NCBI GenBank assembly: GCA_009760855.2
Contig: WPIO01000015.1
Span: 3,610,001 to 3,674,000, forward strand
Source of the DNA: Cristatella mucedo
Taxonomy: Eukaryota; Bryozoa; Phylactolaemata; Cristatellidae
Length of the DNA: 64,000 bases
Direction: 5' to 3'
Positions 1-36,729 of this stretch are shown piece after piece; position 1 is the first letter of the stretch; every line of letters begins with the position of its first letter. The notes below the pieces were generated by a model. That model was not told the origin of the DNA, made no database searches, and saw nothing but the letters and a program-made list of their open reading frames with translations. The position numbers were made by a program, and so were the translations under genes.

Positions 1-394
1 GTCGGTAAGCCAAAACGTGCCTTGCAATAAACGGGAGCTGGGGTGTGGGTGGGCTTCGCTGGCATCTGCTTCCTTGGGTCACACATTAGATATTCAGCCA
101 GTAAATGACAGGAGCATCCTGGCACAGGTGCATCAGTGGTGACCGCGTTATACCAAGTATAACGATCGGTCGATCGTATAACATATAATGTATATAATAT
201 ATTATATAAATATTTTTTTAATATCGAACCGAGCGGTCGGACGCCGATGTCAGCGACGAGACGTGCGCTGCCCCGTCCGCCCAGGTCCTTCTTCTCGGCA
301 CTCGCACGGCTGCGCCCGACAGCCGCGGAGAGCTAGCAAGCCAATGAGCAGCCGATTGCTGAGCTGCGCCGCTGCACATCCGCACTCAACTCAC
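1..394. other. Left-end intron of the BAZ2-like gene
   Basis: No coding block was recognised. An AT-rich stretch (about 175-225) separates two GC-richer parts. It is read as the intron following exon 26. Confidence 0.4.
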
Positions 395-22870
<22,476 letters not shown>

Positions 22871-24062
22871 TGTTGCTCGGAGGCAAAGGCAGAAGACCAA
22901 AAACCGGTGCACACAAAACAATGGCTACAATGAAGCAGCAGCCCTCCCCTCCCCCCCCCCAAAAAAAAAGAGAAAAAAGACAACCAGCGACTGCGGCCAC
23001 AAAGAACCAACTGCTTTCTTGAGGCTCAATCTCAAGACTGCAACTGCTTGCTGGTAGACATGGTCCTTCGGCAGCCAGCATGCCATCTACCCCAAACCAG
23101 CCGTGCTGTGGCCTGCGATAAGGAATTAAGGAGGCTAGTGGAAGCCAGGAGGTCGCTAAGTGTGAGCAGCCTAGCTCAAGCACACACACGCATGCATGAG
23201 CAAGCTGTGCAGAGGAGGCGCCCGAGGCTTGGCCACCGTGCTGCATAATAGCCTTGGGGGAGGGCAGTTCATTTGACTCCCCCCCCCCTATCTAATCTCT
23301 ACTTATGCCAGCCGATAATCTCCCGGTCTGTCTTTCCGGAGACTATGTGACCGATGGTTTGGAGCTTGGTGTCACTCGTCGTCTGCCTGCACAGAGCCAG
23401 CCAGCCAGCCGACGGATGGATAAGAACACACTGCTGCTGAGTGCCGAGCAGCAGTGTGAAAAGCGTGGCGCTAGAAAGTAAGAGCGGCCACTGGTGGCAC
23501 CTTTCCTGTCCGACTCGGATGGTCGCTTTCCGGCTCGTACGGAGGAGCAGATTTCAAGTGGTCGGTCCGTAGAGGAGGCTTAGAGCAGCAGGCAGCCATC
23601 GACAGAGCTGATAGGATCAGCTGGCCGACAATGATGGGTTGGCTTACATTAGCGGCAAGCCACATAGGTGGGCATGCAGGGGGCGGCAGCAGGGTGGCCG
23701 TCATCCCATTGAATGGAAGAGAAGCGCACATCCACTCAGGCTGCTAAATGTACATCCACTCAGGCGCAAAAAAAAACGTCCTCGGTAATATGGCTGCTGC
23801 TCCTGTGGCTGTAGATTCGTTCGGGGTAACAGAAGGGCTTTCTAAAAAGCCAGGCATACCAAAGTTATTCGAAGCACGTCGAAATATCTATTAGCAGCTC
23901 AAAAACAGACACGTTGGTTTGTATGCATTTAGTGTGACGTAGTTCCACCACCATCGATTCTTTATGACCTCCCTTTCCTGGCCCAGAATAGAGACCACAA
24001 GCCTCTGCGGTGTCTATTCTGCTGTGGCACATTCTAATGAGCCTGAGTTTAACTGAAAAGGT
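22871..24062. other. Upstream flank of the BAZ2-like gene, no gene recognised
   Basis: This stretch holds homopolymer runs (C/A near 22,935-22,975; C near 23,279-23,290) and mixed unique sequence. 5' UTR or promoter elements of the BAZ2-like gene may lie here, but none could be assigned. Confidence 0.4.
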
Positions 24063-24843
24063 TGGCTAATGTAATGTAATGTAATGTAATGTAATGTAAT
24101 GTAATGTAAGGTAATGTATCTCCGTCTGTAACTCCACAAAGTCCATAAAGACCATGTGGGTGTTACGCAGGAGAGTTTTGTATAGCGCACTCACAGCCTA
24201 AGCGGCTTTCGGTACGCATTCGGTAGCCAACAGACTTCGTCTCACGCAACAAAGAGAAAGTGTGAAGCATAGCAGAGTTAGGAGAGCAGTTGAGGTAGTG
24301 AGTAGCATAGAAGTAGCAGTTCAGGACCGCTGAAAAAGATGTGCCATAGTCGGCAGTTGGAGAGTAGATGTCGTTGCGTAAGAATTGTGGAAGCGAGTTC
24401 CACAGTCTAGGACCTGCAGAGCTAAAGCTTCTATCGCCAACTGTCTTTAAGCGGAGGAATGGGACAGCTAATTTATTGTCCACACAGGACCTGAGGGCGC
24501 GAACAGGCTGAAACTGATGCAGCAGTTCAGCTAGGTACGAAGGAGCCAAGCCGTGGCGGGCCTTGTGGGTCAGCGTAAGAACTTTGCTCTGTATCCTTTG
24601 CTCAACCGGCAACCATCCTAGCTCTTTCAGCAAAGGTGACACGTGCTCAAATCGCTGGGACTTGAAGACCAGCCTTGCAGCCATATTCATAGTCCGCTGT
24701 AGTGGCATAATAGCTTTCTTTGGCAGCCCAGCCAAAAGGGAATTACAATAATCAAGCCGAGACAGAACTAAAGAGCTAGTTAAATTTTTTACAAGCCACT
24801 GGGTGTAGGCCAAACATCTGGCCTCAGCTGCCTGTAGATTCAT
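24063..24843 (-). mobile_element. Family-B LINE 3' fragment with intact C-terminal frame
   Basis: A 226-codon minus-strand frame (24,163-24,843) covers the C-terminal part of a CR1/L2-type reverse transcriptase: SRLDYCNSLLAGLPKKAI, AARLVFKSQRFEHVSPLLKE, LTHKARHGLAPSYLAELL and PRLWNSLPQFLRND. It ends RLGCECAIQNSPA. Downstream are the family-B tail and about nine TTACA-type pentamers (24,072-24,117). The catalytic part is missing, so it is a dead 5'-truncated copy, but its open frame suggests recent insertion. Confidence 0.9.
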
Positions 24844-24965
24844 TTGTATAGCACCCCAAGAGAACTTAATCTATATTCGGGAGTTTCACGTATGCCCCAC
24901 GACCTCAGACAGACCTTGATCGGGACGAGCACCTTAACCGCTGGACCAAGCCAGCTCGGCATGTC
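24842..24965 (-). mobile_element. tRNA-headed SINE with family-A 3' end
   Basis: On the minus strand, TGGTCCAGCGGTTAAGGTGC looks like a tRNA D-arm/A-box region. A body follows, then ATTAAGTTCTCTTGGGGTGC and TATACAAAT, the family-A tail. It abuts the family-B element on its left. Confidence 0.6.
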
Positions 24966-26236
24966 GCTGATCTCAGATATCGTTGCATAGTAGTTTTTTA
25001 TGGTTCAAATCATGCGACTGGCTCAGCCACTGCACCGGCACCAGACAAAGATTCACTAAAAAGTACTTGATCATCTGCCTGACAGATTTCTTAGGGTGGT
25101 TATCTTGCTGACAAGTATAACGACCCCAAGCCGAGTTTTTGAGCATTGAAATCCAACTTGCTTGACAAAAACAACTTGAGTATGGTACTTTTCGAGAAAT
25201 CCTTGTTTGGTGCAGGTGAAGTGACCCAGCCACTCGCCTGATTTGAACTCCACAGAACGACTATGAAGCGATATCGATAGGCAGCTGAGTCGATATGTTT
25301 GGCTCACACCAGTAGCCACCCTTTCCAATAAAACTCATGCTCCGCGGAATATGCTACATCAGAAGAGACAGCGCAGAAGCTGGTAGCCTTTATTCCGGAC
25401 TAGACAACGAAGGTCATAAAAGATAAGCTGTGGGACGCGATCAAACCAAACGCATACATACCAGTAGCATGTGTTTGTTTTTGGATTGTCAATAAATATT
25501 TTCACATGCTTCACATAACTTTTGGTATGCCTAGCTTTGTAGAAAACCCTCTTATTAACCGAAAGAATGTACACAGCCACTGTGGCGGCACCTTGGTGTG
25601 TAAAGGCCTTGGTGTGTAAGTCTTGGTGTGTAAAGCCTATTTTTCTGCTCTAAGAGCACAGCCCACACCAATGTCGCCACCTCGCACTACCTCGGACCTG
25701 TTTGTGGAGTGGGTTTCGGAGGCGTCTGTGCACTTCAAGAGAATATTCTACGGCCGAGGAGCCTCTGTGGTGGAGTGCATTCGCATGCATGCTCCCATAT
25801 GTAACGTACGTCAACATCTGCCTTAAAAGAATCGGCAGGCAGGGAGGCGGTGATTTCAGGCGGTGGTGGTGGTGGTGATGGTGGTTGTGGTGGTGGGGAG
25901 GAGGCCATATCACTGCGTGTAAGCAGCACCAGTATTAGAACATAAAGACAAAAACTTCGGTGCACGATGTGGTTGCAGTGAGGAATGCGAGAGATCCATA
26001 TAAATTTGGCCAGAGAGGGCAGTTGAGATATCAGTCTAGGCAGCGAGTCACGGGCCTACGGTGCACCAAGGAGTGTGAAGCACGGCCTCCTTTCGAAGGA
26101 GTTTAGGCCGATTGGCGGCACAGCCTAACTACCCGAGTCGGAGGAACGAGACTTGAGCGAGTGAGACGAGTGGCCCACGGAATAAGTCCTTCAGTTTGGC
26201 CAGAAGAAGAGAATAAAAAAGGGACCCCAAAGCGGG
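24966..26236. other. Unassigned region
   Basis: No coding block recognised. It includes a (GGT)n tract (about 25,859-25,900) and a short direct repeat of TTGGTGTGTAA (about 25,591-25,632). Confidence 0.4.
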
Positions 26237-26295
26237 TGATACTAGCAGGAGAGATATTAGCAGGAGAGATACTAGCAGGAGAGATACTAGCAGAG
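26237..26295. repeat. Minisatellite, unit GATACTAGCAGGAGA
   Basis: About four tandem copies of a 15-18 base unit (GATACTAGCAGGAGA with one T variant), just upstream of a family-A tail. Confidence 0.85.
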
Positions 26296-26329
26296 CCACC
26301 TTTGAGGGGGCCTTAACAGTTTCTGATTT

Positions 26330-26445
26330 GCCCTAGGTTTTCTCATAATTATTACCCTGGTCTTGTAAGAGCCTAGAAAGAGATTGAGTTTGCTGGGGCC
26401 CCTTTATCAAGTGTATTATTATTATTATTGTTATTATTGTCATTC
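26330..26445 (+). mobile_element. Family-A SINE-like tail, TCAAGT variant
   Basis: GAGCCTAGAAAGAGATTGAG, TTTATCAAGTG and ATT repeats form the variant 3' end also found at 56.3 and 60.3 kb. Confidence 0.7.
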
Positions 26446-26799
26446 AATTCGATCAAGCCTCCCACCATTCAAAGGCAAATGTCGGCAAAGCAAGCTGCCA
26501 GAATGATCAGTAAGTTTGAGTCACGAGATGGTCGGAAATGAACAAAGCACAGATGTGTCACCTGCAAAGAGCTGAAAGAGCCAAGATTGCGTAAGATGGT
26601 GATAATACCGGCCAAACTGGAAATCACAGACAGACAGACAAGAAGGAATCCATAACAGGATGCCTTTGGTGCATCCCACAATTCGCAGGCTAACCTGATG
26701 ACCTGTGTTTATTCTCGTCATCGAAGTCAGGACGTGCTGGAAATCGGCCGCTTAGCCACGACCATGGCATAACAAGGACACTGCATGGCCACACGATAG

Positions 26800-27430
26800 A
26801 TGTGGCTATAATAATGATGATACACTTGTTATAGCACCCTCAAAGAACTCAATCTCTTTCTAGCCACTTTACATTTGCTTCAAAGGAAGCACGCTCGAAT
26901 GGTTAGTGGTAGCATGCTCAATGAAAACAAGCATAACCTAGTCAGAGGTGACATTCACCAGGTCAGCATGCAAAGATGGTTATTGGCAGTATGCACAGTG
27001 TCACCACCCATAAGGACACAAAAAGACGAATCACATGGACCCAAGTCAAGAGATGTCGTGACACAATTCGGAAGTGAGTTCCAGGATTTGGGAGCATGTG
27101 AACTAAAGGCAACGTCTCCATTGGGTTTGAGATTTGTACGAGGTACGGGGTAAACGGTTAGATTCCGAAAAGCGGATGGTACGATGCTTTGCCTGGTGCA
27201 GGAGCAGATCTGATAGGTAGGCTGGAGCCAAAGAACGAAGGGACCTAAAAGTGAGTGACAAAACCGTGAAGTCAATGTGTTGCTTGACTGGGAGCCCATG
27301 CATGTCGGCAAGAAGTTGTGCAATGTGGCAACTGTGCTGCTCACGACAGACAAGCCTATAAAATGCACCACACACTGCCAAGATATCCTGCACAACTAGC
27401 AGCAAGATTATACTTATAACAGCCTTCCTG
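26800..27430 (-). mobile_element. Family-A LINE 3' fragment, frameshifted
   Basis: Two overlapping minus-strand frames carry adjacent parts of a reverse transcriptase C-terminus: LHGL-like MHGLPVKQHIDFTVLSL, LAPAYLSDLL, then PRTNLKPNGDVAFSSHAPKS with WNSLP in the shifted frame. It ends in CTAGAAAGAGATTGAGTTCT and GGGTGCTATAAC. At least one frameshift makes it a pseudogene. Confidence 0.82.
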
Positions 27431-28226
27431 AGACTGCCGGTGCTTGGCAAGCACCTGCCTCCACCCCGCCCCGCCCCCCCAGACTTCCTATGATGAGATG
27501 CAGCTGGCAAGCGCCAGGTGCAGCCCTCCTTGCCTTAATCCTGGCTACGACCTTGGTGCACAACTGTGGCTCTCTCCACCGTGGCCTCCTCCGTGCTAGG
27601 GAGCCGGGACAGCAAAACCACACACCCGGCTGCTGCTGCTGGCAGCTGGGCCTTCACAGTGGTGAAGCTGCAGGCAGCTGCAAGGGACTGAAGATACAGC
27701 AAACAGACAGTAAAGATAAGTCTTTGCCCCTATCCCTTTACTGCGGCCGTGCTTCAGCAGGCTGCCATGGCAAATACAGCAGCCGCCGGGCTGCATCGGG
27801 GCCAGCCATCGGCTGGTTGCACGTGGTAATCAAATCAAGCAAGCACCACCATCACGGGCATCCTGTCAAGCAGGGTCAGCAGAGAGGAGGAGGAATTGAG
27901 TGAAACAGCAGGCAGGCAAAGACGGTTGAGCACGAAGGTGTCGGCAGCCGTCTCTTCTCCTACACAAGCCACTCCAGGAGCTTTGTCCTTTGTCCAGGGC
28001 AACACGGCGGCTGCAGCCACCACTGGCTGGCAGCTTGCTCAGTCCTAAGTGCCATCTCGCGGTGGCCGTGGGCTTCTTTCACATTCACACGGATTTCTTC
28101 ACATTTCTTCATTCACACGGACACGTGAGGTGCCACAGGGTACAAAACAGAGCCAGAAAAAAAAACAGGCGAAATGCCTGGTTAAAGAGACCGACAGAAA
28201 AAAGGGCGGAGAGACACGGGAGAGAA
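27431..28226. other. Unassigned region
   Basis: No gene recognised. Mixed sequence with short C runs near 27,466-27,480. Confidence 0.35.
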
Positions 28227-28790
28227 ATAGAGGCAGGCAGTGACACGGAGAGAGAGAGGGAGAGAGAGAGCGAGAGACAGACAGACAGAGACAGAGACAG
28301 AGACAGAGAGAGACAGACAGAGACAGAGAGAGACAGAGACAGAGAGAGACAGAGACAAAAAGACAGACAAAGAGAGAAAGAGAGACAGAGGGAAGAGGGA
28401 GAGACAGAGACAGAGAGAGACAGACAGAGACAGAGAGAGACAGAGACAGAGAGAGACAAAGACAAAAAGACAGACAAAGAGAGAAAGAGAGACAGAGGGA
28501 AGAGGGAGAGACAGAGACAGAGTGAGCGAAAGAGAGACAGGGAGAGAGACAAAGAAACACAGACAGCGTGAGAGAGACAAAGACATGCGGTGAGACAGAG
28601 AGCAAGATAGAGAGTAAAATGGTTGGAGAAACCGTGAGAGAGAGACACGGGAAGAAAGGGAGAAAGACAGACAGACCATGGAGAGACAAAAAGAGAAAGA
28701 CAAGAGAGACAGACAAAGAGAGAAACAGAGAAAGACAGACAGGCAGACAGACGGAGACACGGAGAGAGAAACAAGAAAGGCAGACAGTGA
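28227..28790. repeat. Compound purine-rich (GACAGA)n array with higher-order unit
   Basis: GA, GACA and GACAGA units predominate. A block of about 108 bases including GACAAAAAGACAGACAAAGA and GGGAAGAGGGAGAG occurs twice in tandem (about 28,353-28,460 and 28,461-28,520). Confidence 0.9.
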
Positions 28791-30650
<1,860 letters not shown>

Positions 30651-31420
30651 CCACTCTCTCCACCTTTCTGCCTGTATTTTGCTCCCTCGCTGTGTTTGAC
30701 TGTGCATGTGTGTGTCATTCTCTCCCCCTGTCTCTCCCCCTCGCCCTCTCCCTCGATGAGTCTCCAGATCACCTGTGAGCACTGCTGCTTTGTCAGAAAA
30801 TAGTCAATCACAAGCTGTGTCAATGACACCAGCTAAATCTTCTTAGCAGCTTTTTTTTTACCAAGGTGCATACCCAGATGCCACCTTATAGTCAGTCCAC
30901 TAACTAGGTTGTCATCTTCATCGTTATAGAGGGCTACGGAAATCGTTCTCAGCTCTGTCTATACTATGAGGTGGTTACTACTTCCTTTGCCCTCGTTCGA
31001 TAGGAGGAAATTGGGCAAGTTGTGACGATCCACTGTCACACCATCGGCCGTTTGTCAAGACGATGATATTGCTGCTACACCCTGGTGGAAAATCAGCTTG
31101 ACGATCGGCAAAATTTCAAGTCGGGCTCTATCTTGCCAAGCCATAAGCGAAATTAAACCGTGTTCCTGCAACTATCTACTTGGGCAGGAGTGGCAGAAAT
31201 CAGGAAAGGACCAAGAAGGCTGTGTGACAGGAAGAAAGCCAAGCTGAAAACTTGCTAGCATCTGATGAGCGCACACAGGGCATTTTAAGAGCAGGGGGTT
31301 CTAGGATTGAGGGGTGTGCTCGACCTTGACATTGCTAGTTGCAGCCAATCGTGGGGATACCACAGGAGCTAGCCCCCTTCGAATCAATAATAATAATAAT
31401 AATTAATAAAGTTTGCTTAC
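30651..31420. other. Unassigned region ending in (AAT)n
   Basis: No gene recognised. An (AAT)n tract at 31,387-31,411 may be the tail of a decayed minus-strand family-A copy whose body is not recognisable. Confidence 0.35.
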
Positions 31421-31640
31421 TTAACAGCCTTATCTACATAGCGGCAGTAGAGCCTTTAGAAGCTATCACTACCGCTTACAGTGAGCAATAAAGGATTGCC
31501 CGCTGCAGGACTCGAGGAGCCCTTAGCCTGGGCCATGAAGAGCTGAAGCCCCTGGGTCGTGAAGAGCTGAAGCCCCTGGGTCTTAGCCATCCCCCTTCCC
31601 TGGACCTCAAGTGAGCAAATCTCTCAAGTCAGCTGTCACC
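31421..31640 (+). repeat. Dispersed repeat R3, copy 2
   Basis: TTAACAGCCTTATCTACATA, GCCTTTAGAAGCT, GTGAGCAATAAAGGATTGCC and GCAGGACTCGAGG match R3. Inside is a 23-base tandem duplication around AAGAGCTGAAGCCCCTGGGT (about 31,537-31,583). Confidence 0.6.
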
Positions 31641-32227
31641 CAACTAGACACGGGTGTCTGGTTTCCACTAGGGCTCCCAGCAACACTTCTTAGCAACAGT
31701 CCAACAGAACCGCATTGGTTTGACAGCGAGGGTGACATGTGGTGCCACCAGGCGACTGACCTTTCACTGTGAACGAGCAGCTCGTCGAGCAAAGGTCGTC
31801 GTCAGTGGCCACCTCGACGCGAGCCACTAACTAGACTGCTGTCCCGCCAAGCTACGGCACTAGCCGCCATGTTGGCTCACTGTCGCTCGATACCATTTGA
31901 ACTGAGCTGAGTGCAACTTCCAGCCAAGAGCCGCCGCCCACAGTTGCTGCCACACTTTCGAATTCACACACACAAATGCAATGCACGAACACATGGACCG
32001 AGGCACCGGCACCGGGTGGCGCATCAAGCGCACAGCAGAGCACGCCCAGGGATCGTGAGGAGCACGAGATGCTATGCATAGCTGCAAGAGGTAGAAAGGC
32101 TATCTGGGAAATGAAGAGACTTCCGGCAGCTGCTGCTGCTGCTAGTTACTACTGCCACTGCTGCTGCCACTGCTGCTGCCCCTGCTGCTGCTGCCACTTT
32201 CAGCAGCTGTTCCATTCCTCTGCTTAA

Positions 32228-32470
32228 AGACCGTTGGCGACAGAAGCTTTTGCTCTGTCGGTTCTAGACTTCAGAACTAACTTCCACAATTCTTACTCAA
32301 CGACAACTACTCTCCTGCTGCCAACTAGGGCACATTCTTTCTGGCCGTCCTGAGCTGCTACTGTCATGCTACTTACTCACTACTCTACTGCTCTCCTGAT
32401 TCAGCCATGCTGGCTTTGTAGAGTTACACAGATGGGAAATACATTACATTACATTGCAATACATTCTGTC
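32228..32470 (+). mobile_element. Family-B LINE 3' fragment, decayed
   Basis: CCGTTGGCGACAGAAGC, then a decayed SRL-NSLPQFL-like stretch and a TTACATTACATTACATTG tail align with the C-terminal coding end at 24.2 kb and 63.1 kb. Stops interrupt it, and it lacks the CECAIQNSPA-coding end. Confidence 0.7.
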
Positions 32471-32568
32471 CCAGCTGCCTATGCACTTGCAGCCACTGCC
32501 TGCCACAGCTGCTGCAAGTGCCACTGCTGCTACTGCCGCGGTCACGTCCGGCCTAGCCTGCCAATTCT

Positions 32569-32571
<3 letters not shown>

Positions 32572-32657
<86 letters not shown>

Positions 32658-32722
32658 AAGAGATAGGGAGGTAGAGAGAGAGGGTGAGAGAGAGCAAGGG
32701 GGGAGAGAGAGAGAGAGAGAGC
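32572..32722. repeat. (GA)n microsatellite
   Basis: About 85 bases of pure GA followed by interrupted GA blocks. Confidence 0.97.
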
Positions 32723-34308
32723 TACGCCCCAATTGAGGTACCCGGCATCTGTAAAAGCAAGCAGCCACACCAACTCTCTTATGAAGCACGGGCAGGCCCC
32801 AAGGTTCGGGCAGCCGGTCGGGCATATACTCTGGCCGGGAGGGCTGCTAAGCCTGGCCTAGGCACAGTCGAGGAGGTACAGAGGATGTGTCGATCGCTGG
32901 CTGGCACGATCGATAATGTGATATCGGCCGAAAAATAACCTTTTTGGCAGGCCACGGGAATGGCCGCAGTGGTGGCCGTGGTTGTGGTGATCGGTATCCC
33001 CCCCCTGCAACAAGCCTGGACATTCAGCCAGCCAGCCAACAGGTGGGTCTCTGATGCTACAGCCACGGCCATCAACGGTCCTGTCCTGCCCCTGATCTAG
33101 CCGACTCTGCCATCTAGCTGTCACACTCACGTGTAATTGACAAGAATTTTTCGATTGGCAGGCAAGGGACAAGGAGAGAAGGAGAGAAAACGGTTGAGTA
33201 GCAGCATGCCCCACAGCCCCTCACCAGTAGCCAAGCTGGCTACAGGTGAGGTACCGAGAGCCAGGAACTGCGGCAGCAGTAGACGAAGGGGCAGGGCCGC
33301 GAAAACAATATGGCCTGCCACGACGAATGGCATGCTTTGCCACTGGGCAGGAGGGGGCGGCTGCTGCTGAACGGCTCAAGTCACCGAGCAAACAAGGACG
33401 TAAAAGGACGCGACCAGCAACCGAAAAGTTTTCACTGTCTGCTCACTACAAGCAGCTGTCTCGTTGGGGGGCCGGCATAGGATGTGGCCAGCAAGAAACA
33501 CGACCCTTCGGTGGTTAAGCGAGGGTCGTCCAGTGGCAAGAGAGTTTTTGCAGATTGCAGGCTGCCAGGGACTTCGGCTCTGGGCAAGGGAGTAGCTCAA
33601 GGCTCAAAGCTTAAGAATCTATTAGGCATTCGGCGCTCGACGTAAGGTAGCCTTTCGGCCTGCATCAGCGAAACCCTACAGACAGCAGCAACGCCAGGAG
33701 CAACAGCAGGGGCGGCAGACCCCTGCACTTGAGACCGATTCGTTGTTGCAGCAGGCTAAGGCAGCCAGCCAGTATTGGTTGGGCCCGGTGTTCGTGGGTC
33801 AAAAGGAAAAGAATGGCAGGCGCCCGACGCACGACCCAGCCCTGCCATCGACGGTGGATTTTTCACGGTACATCGCTCTCGCCTGGGCCTTAGGCTGCTA
33901 TCAGCAGGCCACCTTCCCGTCAGGAGACCTCTCGGCCGTGGTTAGCTCGCGGTGACGTGACCTGTAGGGGGCTTAATTAAATGGACGAGCTGCTGGAGCC
34001 TGCCTGCCGGCCATCCTCCGAGCAGGGGCAACGCCGGCTCGGGCAGAGCCAGGGCTGCCAGGAGACAGGCCAGAAAAAAAACGGAAATGGCAGAAGGGAC
34101 CACACACGATGGCTGCCATTGTCTCTTCTCAGTCTCTCAGCAACAGATCAGTGTACGAGCCAAGAGCTCCCCCCTCTCCTAGGCATGAGCAAGAATCACC
34201 CTGCTAGGCTCTCCCTGATCCCATCGCCTGCTCCTGCTGCAACTCATTAGACGAACATAGCAATCCAGGAAGAGAGCAACTCCTTTCTGCTCGGTCTCTT
34301 AATAGATT
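32723..34308. other. Unassigned region
   Basis: No gene recognised on either strand. Confidence 0.35.
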
Positions 34309-34317
34309 ATCTCTCTT

Positions 34318-34387
<70 letters not shown>

Positions 34388-34394
34388 TCTCTCT

Positions 34395-34430
<36 letters not shown>
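34309..34430. repeat. (CT)n microsatellite
   Basis: CT array with repeated CTTCTC interruptions. Confidence 0.97.
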
Positions 34431-34433
<3 letters not shown>

Positions 34434-35184
34434 CTGCGACTTGCTCTCCTCCTTACTTGCAGCCCAATTTAAACAGTCAACCGAGTTACAGACCAGTGGC
34501 TGCCGAGCACAGCCTCAGTAATTCGCTAGCGCACGTCATCACACAGCACACACGTGCATTCAAAGCAGTCTCTTTCCGGTGAAAACCCCTGAACCGTAGG
34601 CTGAAGCAGGCCATCTCTCGAGAACAGCAGGAATTGCACATGCCAGAAGAGTCTGCTCCAAAGTTGAGAATGGTAAGTGCACAGCATGCCTCCTTGCGAG
34701 GTAGAGCAATGGTAAGAAACATTTTCCAAAGATGTCAGGGGTCAGGATCGGCCTCCCCCCCAAGCTGTGAGTATGACACTACGTCGGGCGTGTGGTGTAT
34801 CTGCTGATGCACCAGCCCCCTCCCCTTCTCTGGATTGGACCGGCCATTCCTATGATAATCAGGTCGGCTAACCGAACTCCCTTGAACCCATCGATTCGGC
34901 TTTTTAAGGCTACCGAAGCCACTAGCTAGCTGGCACTGCTTCGTCACTGACTCCGGAAGTGGTACTCGAGGCACTGAGGCAATGATTTAAAGACAAGAGC
35001 CTCGAGCCTGCTCTAGTGTGCTTACCAGGTCCTAGTTCGCCTGCGTTCCCAGCAAGGGCCAGTGTAGACATATATCCCGAAAGCTTTGCTCTAGTTGTAG
35101 TGGTCGTACATTGGCAAACCCACCGATCTATGGCCTGGTACCGACGCAATGTGCAGAGCACACTGTGCGGATGTGTATGTGTGT

Positions 35185-35320
35185 GTGTATCTCCGTCTGT
35201 AACTCCACGAAGCCATAAAGACTACGTGGGTGTTACGCAGGAGGCGCACTCACAGCCGAAGCGGCTTTCGGTACGCATTCGGTGGCCAACAGACTTCGTC
35301 TCATGCAACAAAGAGTGAGC
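35185..35320 (-). mobile_element. Family-B 3' tail fragment
   Basis: On the minus strand it carries the same end as the 24.2 kb copy: ACCGAATGCGTACCGAAAGC, then CTCCTGCGTAACACCCACGT and the TTACAGACGGAGATACAC terminus. Only the last 130 or so bases remain. Confidence 0.85.
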
Positions 35321-35340
35321 GGCAACCAGGCAGACGAAAC

Positions 35341-35392
35341 GTGGCTGTTTGAGAATGAGCCTGTACAGCTGTTTGAGAATGAGCCTGTATGG
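35341..35392. repeat. Two-copy tandem repeat
   Basis: TGTTTGAGAATGAGCCTGTA occurs twice in tandem (24-base period) just beyond the family-B fragment. Confidence 0.85.
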
Positions 35393-36285
35393 CCAACGTG
35401 GGCACATACGCCATTTCCAGTTGCTTTACTGCTGTATAGGCGCCGTTTTGTTTTGCTAATCGCAGCCACTTCTTTCTGGAACAACCCTGCAAACATGCCT
35501 TTCGGAAGAAGTCCTTTGGGGTGCGTTTTTGTAAAGAATAAAAAGTCATTCAAAGTGCATAAGTGTGTATGTGCAATTGCTCTCTGACTAGCGTTTTGTT
35601 ATGTAAGATGGTAGTGCCTTCCGAATCAGCTGACTCTCATCAAATCAGCTTTCCGAATCAGCTTGCTCTTCCTGCAGGTGAGAGTGGGCCGGACACCGTT
35701 GCATCAGAATATATTTATTCATCAACTGAGCTAGTTAGAAGTCCAGCTTCACTGGCTTGGCATCAAAGTAGGTTAGGTAACTATATATGGCACTTTGGTG
35801 GGGTGGGGTGGGGTGGGTGGGGTGGGGTGCGGGGATGGGCAGCCGCATGGAGCAGGGGGACACGTGCACAAGTACATGACTGGAATGTGTTCCAGAAGTG
35901 ATAATACAGTGTTATCAAATGCACAAAGTAGCATTTGTCTCCCTGCGGACGGCACACGTGTATCACCTGGGCTTTTTAAGCCTTCAGCTCGGAATGCTCA
36001 GGCACGCGCATTACGCAGTTTATAAGCTACTACATCGATCGTGGGCTTGATCCGTGCGAGCCGAGCGTGGTTCATAAGCTTCTCGCACCCCATAGGCTTC
36101 TGTTTCTTCCGTCAGTATCATCCTTCCTTTCCGAATCCCAGTATACCATGCCACCTCTCGAGTTCAATCAAGCGAAGGCATGCACACCCTCTCGTTGATG
36201 CAGTGTTTCTGAGCAGCTACAGTGGCACCGTGCACCGCGCATGCGGGTGTGCACGTGGGTGTATACGTGCAGCTGATGGGTTCTG

Positions 36286-36454
36286 TCTGCACGGCACAGG
36301 CCGCCAGCTCGAAGCTCTGCAGAGCAAGGTACACAAAGTGAAGGCAGAGAAGCAGAGGGTTGCTGCTAGAGCTGCCAGGAAGGCAAACATCCCGGAAGGA
36401 TATATTTGCGGCTACAGAAGGCCTATCCGATATGCATCGGGCATCGGTGGGTAG
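36286..36454 (+). CDS. Possible exon, unknown protein with basic helix
   Basis: The frame reads RQLEALQSKVHKVKAEKQRV then AARAARKANIPEGYICGYRR before a stop. The charged helix looks protein-like, and GCACGGCACAG could be an acceptor just upstream. No family was recognised. It could be a chance open frame or a decayed element. Confidence 0.2.
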
Positions 36455-36534
36455 TCCTTTTTTTTATCGCTCGGGCCAGTTATACTTTCTCAAGAAAAAA
36501 ATTTAGCAGAGCAGTTGTCACCCTAGTTTGGCTC

Positions 36535-36552
36535 GGGGGGGGGGGGGGGGGT
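36535..36552. repeat. Poly-G tract
   Basis: Seventeen or so consecutive G on the plus strand. Confidence 0.95.
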
Positions 36553-36729
36553 TGAGGTGCCCCACTTTGATGACCGAGGTCCAGGACTCAAGCCCTACAG
36601 TGCATGTGATCAAGAGTCTGGATAAAGATCAGGTTCTCTTAGGGCACAAGACAAATCAATTATATTTTTTTCTTATAGCGAAGCAGCAAATTTCCCTAGC
36701 TGCCTCCGACCACCAGTAATTGTGCCGCT

